DNA from: Pseudomonas tructae
GTDB taxonomy: Bacteria > Pseudomonadota > Gammaproteobacteria > Pseudomonadales > Pseudomonadaceae
Direction of reading: 5' to 3'
NCBI RefSeq assembly: GCF_004214895.1
Contig: NZ_CP035952.1
Span: forward strand, 2,614,501-2,678,500
Length of the DNA stretch: 64,000 nucleotides
A program made the translations under genes and the position numbers. Below the pieces are notes generated by a model. It was not told where the DNA came from, did no database searches, and saw only the letters and a program-made list of their open reading frames with translations. Each line of letters begins with the position of its first letter. Positions within the stretch are counted from its first letter, which is position 1. Of this stretch, positions 53,733 through 62,420 are shown piece after piece.

Positions 53733-55126
53733 AGTCGGGTTTCCACTTGGGTGGCGGCAGTGCCGGGCTTGGTCGGCTCCATGAACACTGACAGCAGGTT
53801 GGCCCCGGCGAACTCTTTGGCCCTACTCAGCTCAAGGTAGTACTGACCTCCAGTGACCACCGCTTCGCGGCGAAACCAGACCTTGTCGCGGGCACCATTG
53901 TCGTAATAGACGATCAGGTAGAAATCCTTGACGTTCTTGTCGCTGATACGGATATCGAGAAAACCCTGGCCGCTGTTTAGGTTCTTGCGTCCTTCGCCTG
54001 CGTTGCTGAGCAGCTCGATACGCTCATTGACCCGCAGCGGCGGGCGCTGCACCCGGTTGGCCAGGACTTCGGTAGACACCGGGCAGCCGCCCTTGACCGC
54101 CGGAATCAGTTGGCGGTACATCGCCTCGGACTCCAACTGGTAGTTGGCCGGCAACTCCCAGATGATCAGCTTGGGCGGCGCCTTGGGCTTGTAGTTCTCC
54201 GACAGCAGGTATTCGAGCAGCGAGCCGTCCTGGCCGACGCCGGGCAGGGCGTAGTTGAGGATATCGGCTTGCAGGTATTGCTTGAGGTAGCCGTCGAAGT
54301 TGAACTGCTTGCTCTCGTCTTCACGGGCGGCGGCGTTACTGTCGCCGACCAGGATCACCTCAGGGTCCGGCGCATCGTCGAACAGCGCCTCGGCGCCGTC
54401 GGCTGCGGGGATGGTCTGGTAGCCGCGCACATACTGGAAACCATAATTGTTGCCGCAGATATAGCTCAGGGCCAGGTTCAGGGTGCCGTCCTTGGGCACC
54501 ATGACCCCAGGTTCGGTGCGGTACTGCTTTTTGCTCAGTTGGGCGTAAAACGGCTGGCGGCGGACCTCTTCGGCCACCAGCCGCGCCGTGGCTTCGGCGC
54601 CGGCCGGAGTCCAGTGGTGGTCACGGCGAAAGAAGTACTCGCCCTTGGGCGGGCTCTGCACCAATTGCATCAACGGCGGCACCACCGCGCCTGCCGCGCG
54701 CAGTTGTTGCAGGTAGCTTTCCAGGTTGCCGCTGGCGCGGGCAAAGTCGAAGTCGTGCAGCTTGTCGGGGTAAAGCTTGTCGCGGTGCATCAGGCCACGG
54801 GTCGGCTGCACCGCCATGGCCACGTGGATGCCCTGCTGGCGGAAGGCGGCCATCAAGCGGGCGAACTCCGGGCGCATGGGCGTCGGGATACCGAAATCGT
54901 TGGTCAGGTCGACCGCCGAGCGGAACAGCCAGCGCTCCTTGCCCGGGACGATTTCACGCATCAGCTTCATGCGTCCTTCGGCGTAGTTCTGCGGGTTGCC
55001 AAGGCCCGGGCAGACCATGCACTCAAGGCTGGTGCAGTTGGCCTTGGCGGCTTCTGCGGCCACGCCCGGGGTGCTCAGCAGAGGACCGAGCAGGGCCGCC
55101 AGGCCAAGGGGAAGAATGCGCTTCAT
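53723..55126 (-). CDS. AlgX-like polysaccharide O-acetyltransferase
   Basis: 467 residues from ATG 55126; a GTG two codons earlier is an alternative. Signal peptide to about residue 24. The SGNH-like catalytic set is preserved: Asp169 and His171 in RRDHHWTPAG, and Ser263 in LVGDSNAAA. The C-terminal third is a beta-sandwich carbohydrate-binding module. In alginate systems AlgX adds the acetyl groups to the polymer. Eight cysteines, several near the N-terminus (CTSLECMVC), are more than in AlgX as I recall it. Confidence 0.85.
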   Translation of the reverse strand: MKRILPLGLAALLGPLLSTPGVAAEAAKANCTSLECMVCPGLGNPQNYAEGRMKLMREIVPGKERWLFRSAVDLTNDFGIPTPMRPEFARLMAAFRQQGIHVAMAVQPTRGLMHRDKLYPDKLHDFDFARASGNLESYLQQLRAAGAVVPPLMQLVQSPPKGEYFFRRDHHWTPAGAEATARLVAEEVRRQPFYAQLSKKQYRTEPGVMVPKDGTLNLALSYICGNNYGFQYVRGYQTIPAADGAEALFDDAPDPEVILVGDSNAAAREDESKQFNFDGYLKQYLQADILNYALPGVGQDGSLLEYLLSENYKPKAPPKLIIWELPANYQLESEAMYRQLIPAVKGGCPVSTEVLANRVQRPPLRVNERIELLSNAGEGRKNLNSGQGFLDIRISDKNVKDFYLIVYYDNGARDKVWFRREAVVTGGQYYLELSRAKEFAGANLLSVFMEPTKPGTAATQVETRLCL

Positions 55127-55128
55127 GA

Positions 55129-55773
55129 TCACTCACTCGGGTCGATGCTGTTGGCCAGGCTCATGCTCTGGTAGCCGGCGCCCTTGGGCAGCAGTACGTA
55201 GCTGTAGGAGCGGCCTTTTTTCAGGAACAGCTCATCGAATCTGGCCACGTTCTGCTCAGCGACGTAGGCGGCAAAGCCGATCTTGATCTCGTTGACCATG
55301 CGGCTGCCGGTCTGGTCCTTGCCCAACGGGTCGACGATCACGTGTTTGCCGTCGAGGGTTTTGAGCGCAGCCGGGGCCGAGGTCAGGTTGTAGAAGGCAA
55401 CCTGGGCTTTCTTTGGCTCATTGACGTACTTGTCGGCGATCAAGGTCAGTGTGCTGCCGTCAAAGACCACGGTGCTGGCAGCGTTGGCCTTGAGCTGCGG
55501 CTCGATGGCGGTACTACCGACGGCGATCTTGTGCACCCCGGCCGGGGTGAAGCGGTAGCCGCTGAGTTGACCGGCGGCGACCCGTTGCGCGTTGATCTTG
55601 CCGCTCAGGGTGACGTCGATGTTGCTGCTGGACAGGTTGAGCACGCGCACGAACGCCGAGTCGGCGGGTGCCACGGCGTCGTACAGGTCGGCGTTGCCTT
55701 CGGCGGCATGAAGGGCGGCGCTGCCCAGCAGCAGGGCGGAAGTGGCGAGCAGGCGTTGCAGTGCGGTATTCAT
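55129..55773 (-). CDS. AlgF-like acetylation adaptor protein
   Basis: 214 residues. Signal peptide to residue 23. Homology to AlgF: LYDAVAPADSAFVRVLNLSSSNIDVTLSGK, GYRFTPAGVHKI and the final DELFLKKGRSYSYVLLPKGAGYQSMSLANSIDPSE. AlgF is a two-domain periplasmic protein that passes acetyl groups between AlgJ/AlgI and AlgX. It follows algJ-like by 10 bp and precedes algX-like by 2 bp. Confidence 0.85.
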   Translation of the reverse strand: MNTALQRLLATSALLLGSAALHAAEGNADLYDAVAPADSAFVRVLNLSSSNIDVTLSGKINAQRVAAGQLSGYRFTPAGVHKIAVGSTAIEPQLKANAASTVVFDGSTLTLIADKYVNEPKKAQVAFYNLTSAPAALKTLDGKHVIVDPLGKDQTGSRMVNEIKIGFAAYVAEQNVARFDELFLKKGRSYSYVLLPKGAGYQSMSLANSIDPSE

Positions 55774-55783
55774 CAGTCTCTCC

Positions 55784-56878
55784 TTAGAAATGTTGGGTCT
55801 GGCCGGGGCGGCTCAGGGCGCCGAGGCGGTGGGCGAGCAGGGTGCGCAGGGGGAACTCCCAGACCACGGTGTCGATCTCGGGGTTGCTCAACTGGTCGCT
55901 GGCGAGGAACTGGCTCATCGCCTCGAACGGCCCGCGGGCCTCCACCGAAACACTGAGCAGGTCGCGGTTGAGTGCTTCCTTGAGAAAGCCGGTGAAGTTC
56001 CAGTCATCGATCTTGCTGTAGCTGGTGCCCACCAGCATCAGGCTCTGGCTTTGGTTGGCGAACAGGTCGCTGGCGTCCTGCTGCGCCTTGATGGTTTCGT
56101 ACAGGGCGATCTGGTTGGAGCCGAACTGCGGCGCCAGTTGCGCGTGGTTGAACTGGATGTAGTTCATCAGGTCGCCCTTGATCGTCTTGTCGGCAACCTT
56201 GTGCGACAGGTAGCGCTCGTCGCCCAGCAGTTCCGGACGCTGGCGGGCCAGCTCATAGGCGCTCAGGCGTGCGCCTTCGGGGCTCCAGTGGGTGTCGGAT
56301 TTAAGAAACAGCGCGGGGCCGGCGAGGTTGGCCAGGAACGCCGAACGCAGCGGCGTGACCGGCGTGTCCTGTGCCTGCAGGCGTTCGACGAAACGGTCAT
56401 AGAGGCTGATCGCCCGTGGGTCGACCGCGCGCTCGGTGTGCGCGGCATACACATCGACCTTCATCGGCAGCGGCAACAGGATCAGGCGCTTGTTGTGGGC
56501 CTTGAGCCGCTGCTCGATCTCGGCGATCTGCTTGAGCTGGCCGTCGAGGTTGGCTTCAAGGTCGTTCGGCACCCGATACTCCTGGTTGGTGTAGAGCCAG
56601 CCGTCCTTGCCCAGCACCACGCCTTTGGTGCCTTCGTCGAACAACCGGTACTGGGCGTTGGCCCACAGCTCGAGCGACGGCTCACGCAGGAAAAAGCGCT
56701 TGTCGTAGACCTGCTCGAACTTGCGCAGCAGTTTGCCGTCGACGAACAGGTTCCAGGCCTGGCTCTGGTTGCGGGCAAAACTGAACACCGGTGGCAGCGA
56801 GTAGACGAACATCCCCGCCAGCAACACGCCGAAGGCAATGCCGTTGACCTTGCTGGCCGAATTCATGACCGGGTACAT
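55784..56878 (-). CDS. AlgJ-like O-acetyltransferase
   Basis: 364 residues with an uncleaved N-terminal membrane anchor near 13-30. The SGNH-like triad residues are kept: Asp195 and His197 (KSDTHWSPEG) and Ser286 (LVGTSYSKI). In alginate systems AlgJ works with AlgI and AlgF in acetylation. ATG 56878 has SD TAGGAG; a second methionine at residue 5 is possible. It is 10 bp after algI-like. Confidence 0.87.
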   Translation of the reverse strand: MYPVMNSASKVNGIAFGVLLAGMFVYSLPPVFSFARNQSQAWNLFVDGKLLRKFEQVYDKRFFLREPSLELWANAQYRLFDEGTKGVVLGKDGWLYTNQEYRVPNDLEANLDGQLKQIAEIEQRLKAHNKRLILLPLPMKVDVYAAHTERAVDPRAISLYDRFVERLQAQDTPVTPLRSAFLANLAGPALFLKSDTHWSPEGARLSAYELARQRPELLGDERYLSHKVADKTIKGDLMNYIQFNHAQLAPQFGSNQIALYETIKAQQDASDLFANQSQSLMLVGTSYSKIDDWNFTGFLKEALNRDLLSVSVEARGPFEAMSQFLASDQLSNPEIDTVVWEFPLRTLLAHRLGALSRPGQTQHF

Positions 56879-56887
56879 GGCGCGCTC

Positions 56888-58315
56888 CTAGAACTGAAAG
56901 TACAAAAACGGCGAGAACGAATGCGCCGCCAGGCTGCTCAGCGCCAGGGCGAATCCGGCCCAGAGCAGCAGGGCCTTGAGGCCGCCGACATGGCGCATGA
57001 AGTACTGCTGCTTGTTGCCGGCGTAAAAACGCACGTTGTTGCTGCCGGCCAGCACCAGCCAGCACAGGGCAATGGCGGCGAACGACATGGCCATCTTCGA
57101 GGCGCCGAGCACGTACAGCTCCAGCGAACCCAGGCCGTTGAAGCCGAACAGCGCCTGGTAGATGTCGAGGCTGTGGCGCAGGTCGTTGGTGAAGAACAGC
57201 GGCATGCTCAGGATGATCAGCACGAAAGTGCGCAGGTTGCGGCCCAGGTGGTAGGGCGTGGTGACCTTGGTCGCCAGGTTGAACTTGCGCTCGATGACCA
57301 TGCCCAAACCGAAGAACAGCCCCCAGCAGATAAAGGCGAAGCTGGCGCCATGCCACAGGCCCGACAGCAGCATGGTGTAGACCAGCGCCGGCAGCGCCCC
57401 GGCGATGCGCTTGCGCACCAGTGGCATGTACACGTAATCGCGCAGAAAGTGCGCCAGGGTCATGTGCCAACGTGCCCAGAATTCGGTGATGCTCTGCGAC
57501 ACATAGGGCTGGTTGAAGTTTTCCGGAAAACGAAACCCCATCATCAAGGCCAGGCCCAGGGCCATGTGGCTGTAGCCGGCGAAGTCGAAGTACAGCTGCA
57601 GGGTCGAGACCACCAGGCCGAACCAGGCATCGCTCAGTTGCAGGGTGCCTTCGCTGATGAACAGCACGTTGATCGGCGCCAGTTGGTCGGCGATCAGCAC
57701 TTTCATGATGAAGCCGAGCATGAACCGGCACACGCCCAGGGAGAACAGCTCCAGCGAGTGGCTGCGCTGGCGCAGCTGTGGCGCCAGTTGGCTGTAGCGC
57801 AGGATGGGGCCGGCCACCAGGTGCGGGAACAGCGCGACGAAGGCGGCAAAGTCGATGAAGTTGTTGGTCGGCGTAGCGTCCTTGCGGTAGATATCGACGA
57901 TGTAACTCAGGGCATGGAAGACATAGAAGGAGATGCCCAGCGGCAGGAAGATCGTCTCCAGGGTGAAGGTGTTGATGCCCAGCGGCGCGAGCAGGGCGGC
58001 CAGCACCTCGGCGCCGAAGTTGGCGTACTTGAAGTAGCCCAGGGTCGACAGGTTGCCGATGATGCCGATCCACAGCAGGCGAAACGCCCAGCGCTTGTCG
58101 CCGGCATCCAGGCGCGCCTTGATGCGCAGGCCGAACCAGTAGTTCCAGTAGGTGATGGCGACGAACAACAGCAAGAAGTCCGGCCGCCACCAGGCGTAGA
58201 AGATGTAGCTGGCGGCGACGATCACCGTCGAGCGCCACGGCGCCCGGGCGAGGAAGTACACGGCCAGGAACAGCGGCAGGTAAAGGAACAGGAAGACGTT
58301 GGAGGCGAAGATCAT
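56888..58315 (-). CDS. AlgI-like MBOAT acyltransferase
   Basis: 475 residues with about ten to eleven membrane segments. The MBOAT signature is intact: catalytic His322 in SGLWHGASFAFICWG, plus His284 in ARWHMTLAHFLRDYVYMPLVRK. It transfers acetyl groups across the inner membrane to AlgJ/AlgF/AlgX-type proteins. In the canonical alginate operon I-J-F follow L; here they follow the porin gene directly. Confidence 0.9.
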   Translation of the reverse strand: MIFASNVFLFLYLPLFLAVYFLARAPWRSTVIVAASYIFYAWWRPDFLLLFVAITYWNYWFGLRIKARLDAGDKRWAFRLLWIGIIGNLSTLGYFKYANFGAEVLAALLAPLGINTFTLETIFLPLGISFYVFHALSYIVDIYRKDATPTNNFIDFAAFVALFPHLVAGPILRYSQLAPQLRQRSHSLELFSLGVCRFMLGFIMKVLIADQLAPINVLFISEGTLQLSDAWFGLVVSTLQLYFDFAGYSHMALGLALMMGFRFPENFNQPYVSQSITEFWARWHMTLAHFLRDYVYMPLVRKRIAGALPALVYTMLLSGLWHGASFAFICWGLFFGLGMVIERKFNLATKVTTPYHLGRNLRTFVLIILSMPLFFTNDLRHSLDIYQALFGFNGLGSLELYVLGASKMAMSFAAIALCWLVLAGSNNVRFYAGNKQQYFMRHVGGLKALLLWAGFALALSSLAAHSFSPFLYFQF

Positions 58316-58329
58316 CTTGGGCTGCGTCC

Positions 58330-59781
58330 TTAGTAGCTGACCACGACGCCGACGGTCAGCTGGTAGTCATCACCACTGTCCAGGGCGTTGCCGGCGTTGA
58401 GGTAGCTGGCGCTGACCAGGGCGTTGACGTCCAGGTGCTTGCCGTCGATGGCCACCGGGAACATCTTCCAGTAGTAGTTGAGGTCGAACATCTGCCCGAC
58501 CTCCTTGCCGCCGCCGTGGTTGCCCTGGGCGATAGCGCGGTTGCGCTCGCTGCGCTGGTCGCCTTCGAGGCGGATTGGCAGGGTGCCGTTGGCGTCGCGC
58601 AGCTTGAGCTCGGTGAGGCGAAAATCGAGGGCGCTGCGTGGCGTCGGGTTGGTTTCCAGGGCGATGCCGTAGTAGCTCAGGTTGCGCAGATCGAGGCTGA
58701 CGAAGGAGCTGGCCAGGCGCGTGCTGTAGCTGCCCTGGCGGGTGATGCGGTCGGACTGGATGGCATTGAGGCGAAAGCCGTCGTTGTCGTTGCTCGGCTT
58801 GTCGGTCAGGCCGCCGCGCAGGGCCACCCGGGGTGTCCATGGCAGGTCGTGGAAGCGCTTGCCGATCTCGCCCAGGGCCGCCCAGCCGCTGGCGTTGTGG
58901 CCGGTACTGGTAACGCCGTTGACGTCAGTGTTGTCGACCTTGCCGTCCAGGCCTGCGAGCTCCAGGTGGTAGTCGCTGAATAGCGGCGTCACGTTAAGGT
59001 CATCGGCCTTGAAGAACAGCCCGTAGCGCATGCCCTTGAAGTCATAGCGGTCTTCGGCGTCGTGGCCGCTGTGGTCGTTCTCGTGCATCAGGCGCATGCC
59101 GGCCCAGTTGTGCTCGCTCCAGCGGTAGGCGTATTCGCCCATCAGGTAGGTGGTGCGCTCTTCGCTGTCGGCCAGGCGATTGACGTCGCTGTTGTAGTTG
59201 TAGAACTTCTGCGCCACGGCGACGAAGCCACGGGAGAAGGTGTCGTTGTAGTTCAAACGCAGCGACTCGATGCTGTCGTCCCACCAGATGCCGTAGTCGT
59301 CGAAATAGCGCTGGCGCCCGGCCGACAGCGAGAAGCGCGGGTCGTCGCCGAGCAGGTTGCGTTTGACATACAGCTCGCGCAGCTCGGCGTACCAGCCTTC
59401 GGGCTGTTCGCGGTCGAGGTTGTTGGCGTTTTCGTTCTGCACGCTGGCCGATTCGCTGGAGTCGTAGTTCAACCACAGGCGTCCGTAGACCATCCATTTG
59501 GCCCAGCGTTTTTCCGGCGAGTACCAGGCGAACGACGGCTCGTAGCGCAAGCTGTAGAACATCTCGCGGCTGCGGCCGACTTCGGAGTTTTCAGGGCCGT
59601 AGCCGGTTTGCACGGTGAGCTTGTTGAAAAACTCCGAGGTGATCACCGGCGTGCTGGCGTCGCTGATCCGCACCGGCTCGCTGCTGTCGGCCTCGGGGCC
59701 GGTGACTTCTTCCAGGGCCTGCGCCGGGTACAGCGGGGTCAGGGTCAGCAGGGCGCCGAACAGGGTGTGATGGGCTTTCAC
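58330..59781 (-). CDS. AlgE-like outer-membrane polysaccharide porin
   Basis: 483 residues. Signal peptide to about residue 22 (AQA). The mature part has AlgE features: LRYEPSFAWYSPEKRWAKWMVYGRLWLNYD, LSAGRQRYFDDYGIWWDDSIESLRLNYNDT and alternating aromatic strands of an 18-stranded barrel, ending in a terminal tyrosine (VGVVVSY). It is the export pore for the polymer. Its start overlaps the algK-like stop by 4 bp. Confidence 0.88.
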   Translation of the reverse strand: MKAHHTLFGALLTLTPLYPAQALEEVTGPEADSSEPVRISDASTPVITSEFFNKLTVQTGYGPENSEVGRSREMFYSLRYEPSFAWYSPEKRWAKWMVYGRLWLNYDSSESASVQNENANNLDREQPEGWYAELRELYVKRNLLGDDPRFSLSAGRQRYFDDYGIWWDDSIESLRLNYNDTFSRGFVAVAQKFYNYNSDVNRLADSEERTTYLMGEYAYRWSEHNWAGMRLMHENDHSGHDAEDRYDFKGMRYGLFFKADDLNVTPLFSDYHLELAGLDGKVDNTDVNGVTSTGHNASGWAALGEIGKRFHDLPWTPRVALRGGLTDKPSNDNDGFRLNAIQSDRITRQGSYSTRLASSFVSLDLRNLSYYGIALETNPTPRSALDFRLTELKLRDANGTLPIRLEGDQRSERNRAIAQGNHGGGKEVGQMFDLNYYWKMFPVAIDGKHLDVNALVSASYLNAGNALDSGDDYQLTVGVVVSY

Positions 59782-61229
59782 AGGGTTGCCTCCTTCAACA
59801 GATCGGCACGCGCCGCCAGGGCACGCTCGATATCATCCTTTTTCAGGGTCTTTTCCAGGCGCTTGACCAGGCTGCGCGCACCGCTCTCGCCCAGTGCCAG
59901 GGCCACCTGGGCATAGGTGTAGGCCTTGACCGGGTCATGGCAGAGGGCGCGCCCGTAAGCGTGCAGGGTGGCCATGCGATACCAGGCAGCGGTGGAGCCG
60001 GCTTGAGCCTGGGCCTGGAAAATCTCCAGGGCCTTGTCCTGGTCGGGCTGGTCGGCCACGCCCTTGCTGTAGTAGTCGGCCAGCAGCAGCTCGGCATCGG
60101 GGTAGCGGCTGGCGAGCAGCTCGTCGATCAAGGCGCGGGCCTTGTCCGGGTCCAGGGTCAGCCAGTTGTTGACCATGTAGAACGAGGCCTGCAGGGCCTT
60201 GGCCCGGGTCGCCTCGCGCAGCTTGACCTGGTCGATCAGCGCCTGGGTCTCTTCGGCGTTGTGCTCGGTGGGGTTGGAGATCATGAAGCTGGCCTTGGAC
60301 ACCATGGCCGGGACGAAGCCGCGCTCGACGGCGTTGTCGCGCCAGCGATGGGCTTGCGCCCGGGCCAGGTCCAGGGCATCGCTGCGTTGTTTTTCCAGAG
60401 CCAGCTGCGCGGCGTCCGGCTGCACCCGCGCCGGGCCCATGGCACTGGCCTGGCGCTGGTAGCGGTCGGCTTCCTGTTCGGCGCGCTGCACGCTGTTGAT
60501 GCTGTCGAGCAAGGAGCCGATGCGGTGCACGATCTCTACCGCAAGAGTCGGGCGCAGCGCTTCGAGACTTTGGGCAAAGGCCGGGAACGCGCGGTCCTGG
60601 TCGTCGCCGAGAAAACGGTAATAGCGATCGATCGCCCGCACATCCACGCGTACCGCCTGCTGGTACCAGTGTTCGGCGCCGGCGCGGTCACCCTGACGTT
60701 CGGCCAGCACCGCCTGGTACAGCTCGGGGCGGCAATTGAGCAGGCACGACTGCTGGTACAGCGCCAGCAACTGCGCCGCCTGCTCGGTGGGGACCAGCTG
60801 CGGGTAAACCAGGAACACCTCCAGGGTGGTGCTGGCATTGCGTGGGTCCAGAGTTGCCGGGTAGCGCGTCAGGGCCTGGGCGATCCATGGCTGCTGGCCT
60901 TTTTGCAGGCTCGGGGTGCGATCCAGCAGGCGCGCCAGCGAGGCCAGCGCCGGGACCTGGCCACGGCCGTCAGCGAAAGCGTCCTTGTACAGGCCGATGA
61001 TTTCTGCGCGGTTGGCGCCATCGCTGTTGGCCAGCACATCACCGAGCAGCAGCTTGGACGCCAGGTCACCGCGGTCGGCCAGGGCGCGCAGGTCGGCACT
61101 GACATTGGCGCTGGGGTCTTTGTACAGCGCATAGCGGATCTGCTCCAGGCTTTGCCCGGCCAGGGCGTTGCTGGCGCAGGCCAGGCCGAGGCTGGCCAGC
61201 AGCAGGCGGGAGGGCGTCTTCGCATTCAT
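59778..61229 (-). CDS. AlgK-like periplasmic TPR/Sel1 scaffold protein
   Basis: 483 residues of tandem Sel1/TPR helices (ARALIDELLASRYPDAELLLADYYSKGVADQPDQDKALEIF, AQAGSTAAWYRMATLHAYGRAL). AlgK connects Alg44/AlgX in the periplasm to the AlgE porin and is normally an outer-membrane lipoprotein. Here the N-terminus reads LLLASLGLACASNALAGQ: the cysteine at 18 lacks a good lipobox, and a signal peptidase I site after ALA (residue 24) fits better. It may thus be soluble. Confidence 0.85.
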   Translation of the reverse strand: MNAKTPSRLLLASLGLACASNALAGQSLEQIRYALYKDPSANVSADLRALADRGDLASKLLLGDVLANSDGANRAEIIGLYKDAFADGRGQVPALASLARLLDRTPSLQKGQQPWIAQALTRYPATLDPRNASTTLEVFLVYPQLVPTEQAAQLLALYQQSCLLNCRPELYQAVLAERQGDRAGAEHWYQQAVRVDVRAIDRYYRFLGDDQDRAFPAFAQSLEALRPTLAVEIVHRIGSLLDSINSVQRAEQEADRYQRQASAMGPARVQPDAAQLALEKQRSDALDLARAQAHRWRDNAVERGFVPAMVSKASFMISNPTEHNAEETQALIDQVKLREATRAKALQASFYMVNNWLTLDPDKARALIDELLASRYPDAELLLADYYSKGVADQPDQDKALEIFQAQAQAGSTAAWYRMATLHAYGRALCHDPVKAYTYAQVALALGESGARSLVKRLEKTLKKDDIERALAARADLLKEATL

Positions 61230-61253
61230 TGCCTATTCCTTCCTTGCAGGTGC

Positions 61254-62405
61254 TCAGCGCGAAGCGGTGAACGGCAGGCCCAGGTACAGGTCCACCGCCA
61301 CCGGTTTCTGGTACGCGGCGCGGGGCAGCGGGCTGTCGGGGGCGATGGTCAGGGCCAGGTTCTTGTTGACCTCATCCACCCGCGAATCGATGACCTTGCC
61401 GCTGTATGCCTGGTCGAGGCCGAACACCTTGAGCTCCACCGAACTCACCCGGCTGATGTCGGCGAGCTTGTCGAAGGGCACGTTGGCGGTGACGAACAGG
61501 CCTTCATCCTTGGGCAGCAAATGCACCAGGGGCGCCTGCTTGTAGCCGTAGCCGTCCAGGGGCTTGCTGGGGAAGTAGACTTCGCAGTCGCACGGGCTGT
61601 TGATCACGGTCTCGATGCTGGCGCGCCCGAGCAGGGTCTGCAGGTCGCCGGGCGCAAGGTCGGCGACCGCCTTGAGGTCGGCCGGGCGGGTGAAGCTGGT
61701 GGCCAGCTGGGTGGAGATGTTCGCAACCGGCATGCCGGCCTTGACCTCGGTCTGCCCCGGTGCCAGGAGGAACTTCACATAGCCGTTGTCGGGCATGCTG
61801 ATGACCTGGGCATTGGCCGAAACCTGGGCCTGCACGGCCGGGATGCGGAAGAACAGCAGGTAGCACTTGTAGGCGACAAAGCCCAGTGCGGCGATGCCCG
61901 CGGCGGCATACAGCAGGGTGCCGAGGGTGGCCTTGAGGCGCTCGCTCGAGCTGCGCGGGCTGGCGTACTTGTGCTTGCGCTCCTTGATGTAGTTTTCCCG
62001 CTGCATCACGTTGAACAGGCCATTGATGTCGGCGATCTCGCCCGACAGGTAGGCGCTGATGATGTAGCGCAGGATGTCGCGCTTCTGCGCGTCGAGTTCG
62101 ACGAACTGGGCGCCGACCTCCTGGTCGCGCTGGGAGACGATCTTGATCTGGCTGTCGATGTTCAGGTCGACCTGGTTCAGGCGCAGCTGGATCGAGGCGT
62201 GGTACAGGCTGCCGATCTTCAGCGGCTCGGCGTGGAGCAGGCCGATGCCGCCCAGGGAGATGTCCTGCAGGGTGCTGTCGAACGGCGCCTGGCCGGCCGC
62301 GCTGAGCTTGACCCGGGCGTTGAGTTTGGTGCGCACGTACTGGCGTTCGTCGATCGCTTCGTGGACTACGTTGGCCGGTACTGCGGGTGTACTTGAGCTA
62401 CTCAT
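61254..62405 (-). CDS. Alg44-like PilZ co-polymerase
   Basis: 383 residues. The N-terminal PilZ domain keeps the c-di-GMP motifs: R21xxxR25 (ERQYVR) and D48xSxxG (QDISLGG). One membrane segment lies near 161-186, followed by a membrane-fusion-like periplasmic part (AQVSANAQVISMPDNGYVKFLLAPGQTEVKAGMPVANI). In alginate systems Alg44 activates the Alg8 polymerase on binding c-di-GMP. It follows alg8-like by 15 bp. Confidence 0.88.
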   Translation of the reverse strand: MSSSSTPAVPANVVHEAIDERQYVRTKLNARVKLSAAGQAPFDSTLQDISLGGIGLLHAEPLKIGSLYHASIQLRLNQVDLNIDSQIKIVSQRDQEVGAQFVELDAQKRDILRYIISAYLSGEIADINGLFNVMQRENYIKERKHKYASPRSSSERLKATLGTLLYAAAGIAALGFVAYKCYLLFFRIPAVQAQVSANAQVISMPDNGYVKFLLAPGQTEVKAGMPVANISTQLATSFTRPADLKAVADLAPGDLQTLLGRASIETVINSPCDCEVYFPSKPLDGYGYKQAPLVHLLPKDEGLFVTANVPFDKLADISRVSSVELKVFGLDQAYSGKVIDSRVDEVNKNLALTIAPDSPLPRAAYQKPVAVDLYLGLPFTASR

Positions 62406-62420
62406 GGCAGGCGCCTTTCC

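Noticed and set aside
55742..58333. Plus-strand open frame of about 860 codons in the alginate-like operon
   Set aside because: Antisense to the algF, algJ and algI homologues; amino-acid composition (Gln, His, Arg-rich) is typical of a shadow frame.
59937..62396. Plus-strand open frame of about 820 codons
   Set aside because: Antisense to the algK- and alg44-like genes, no domains; shadow of high GC third positions.
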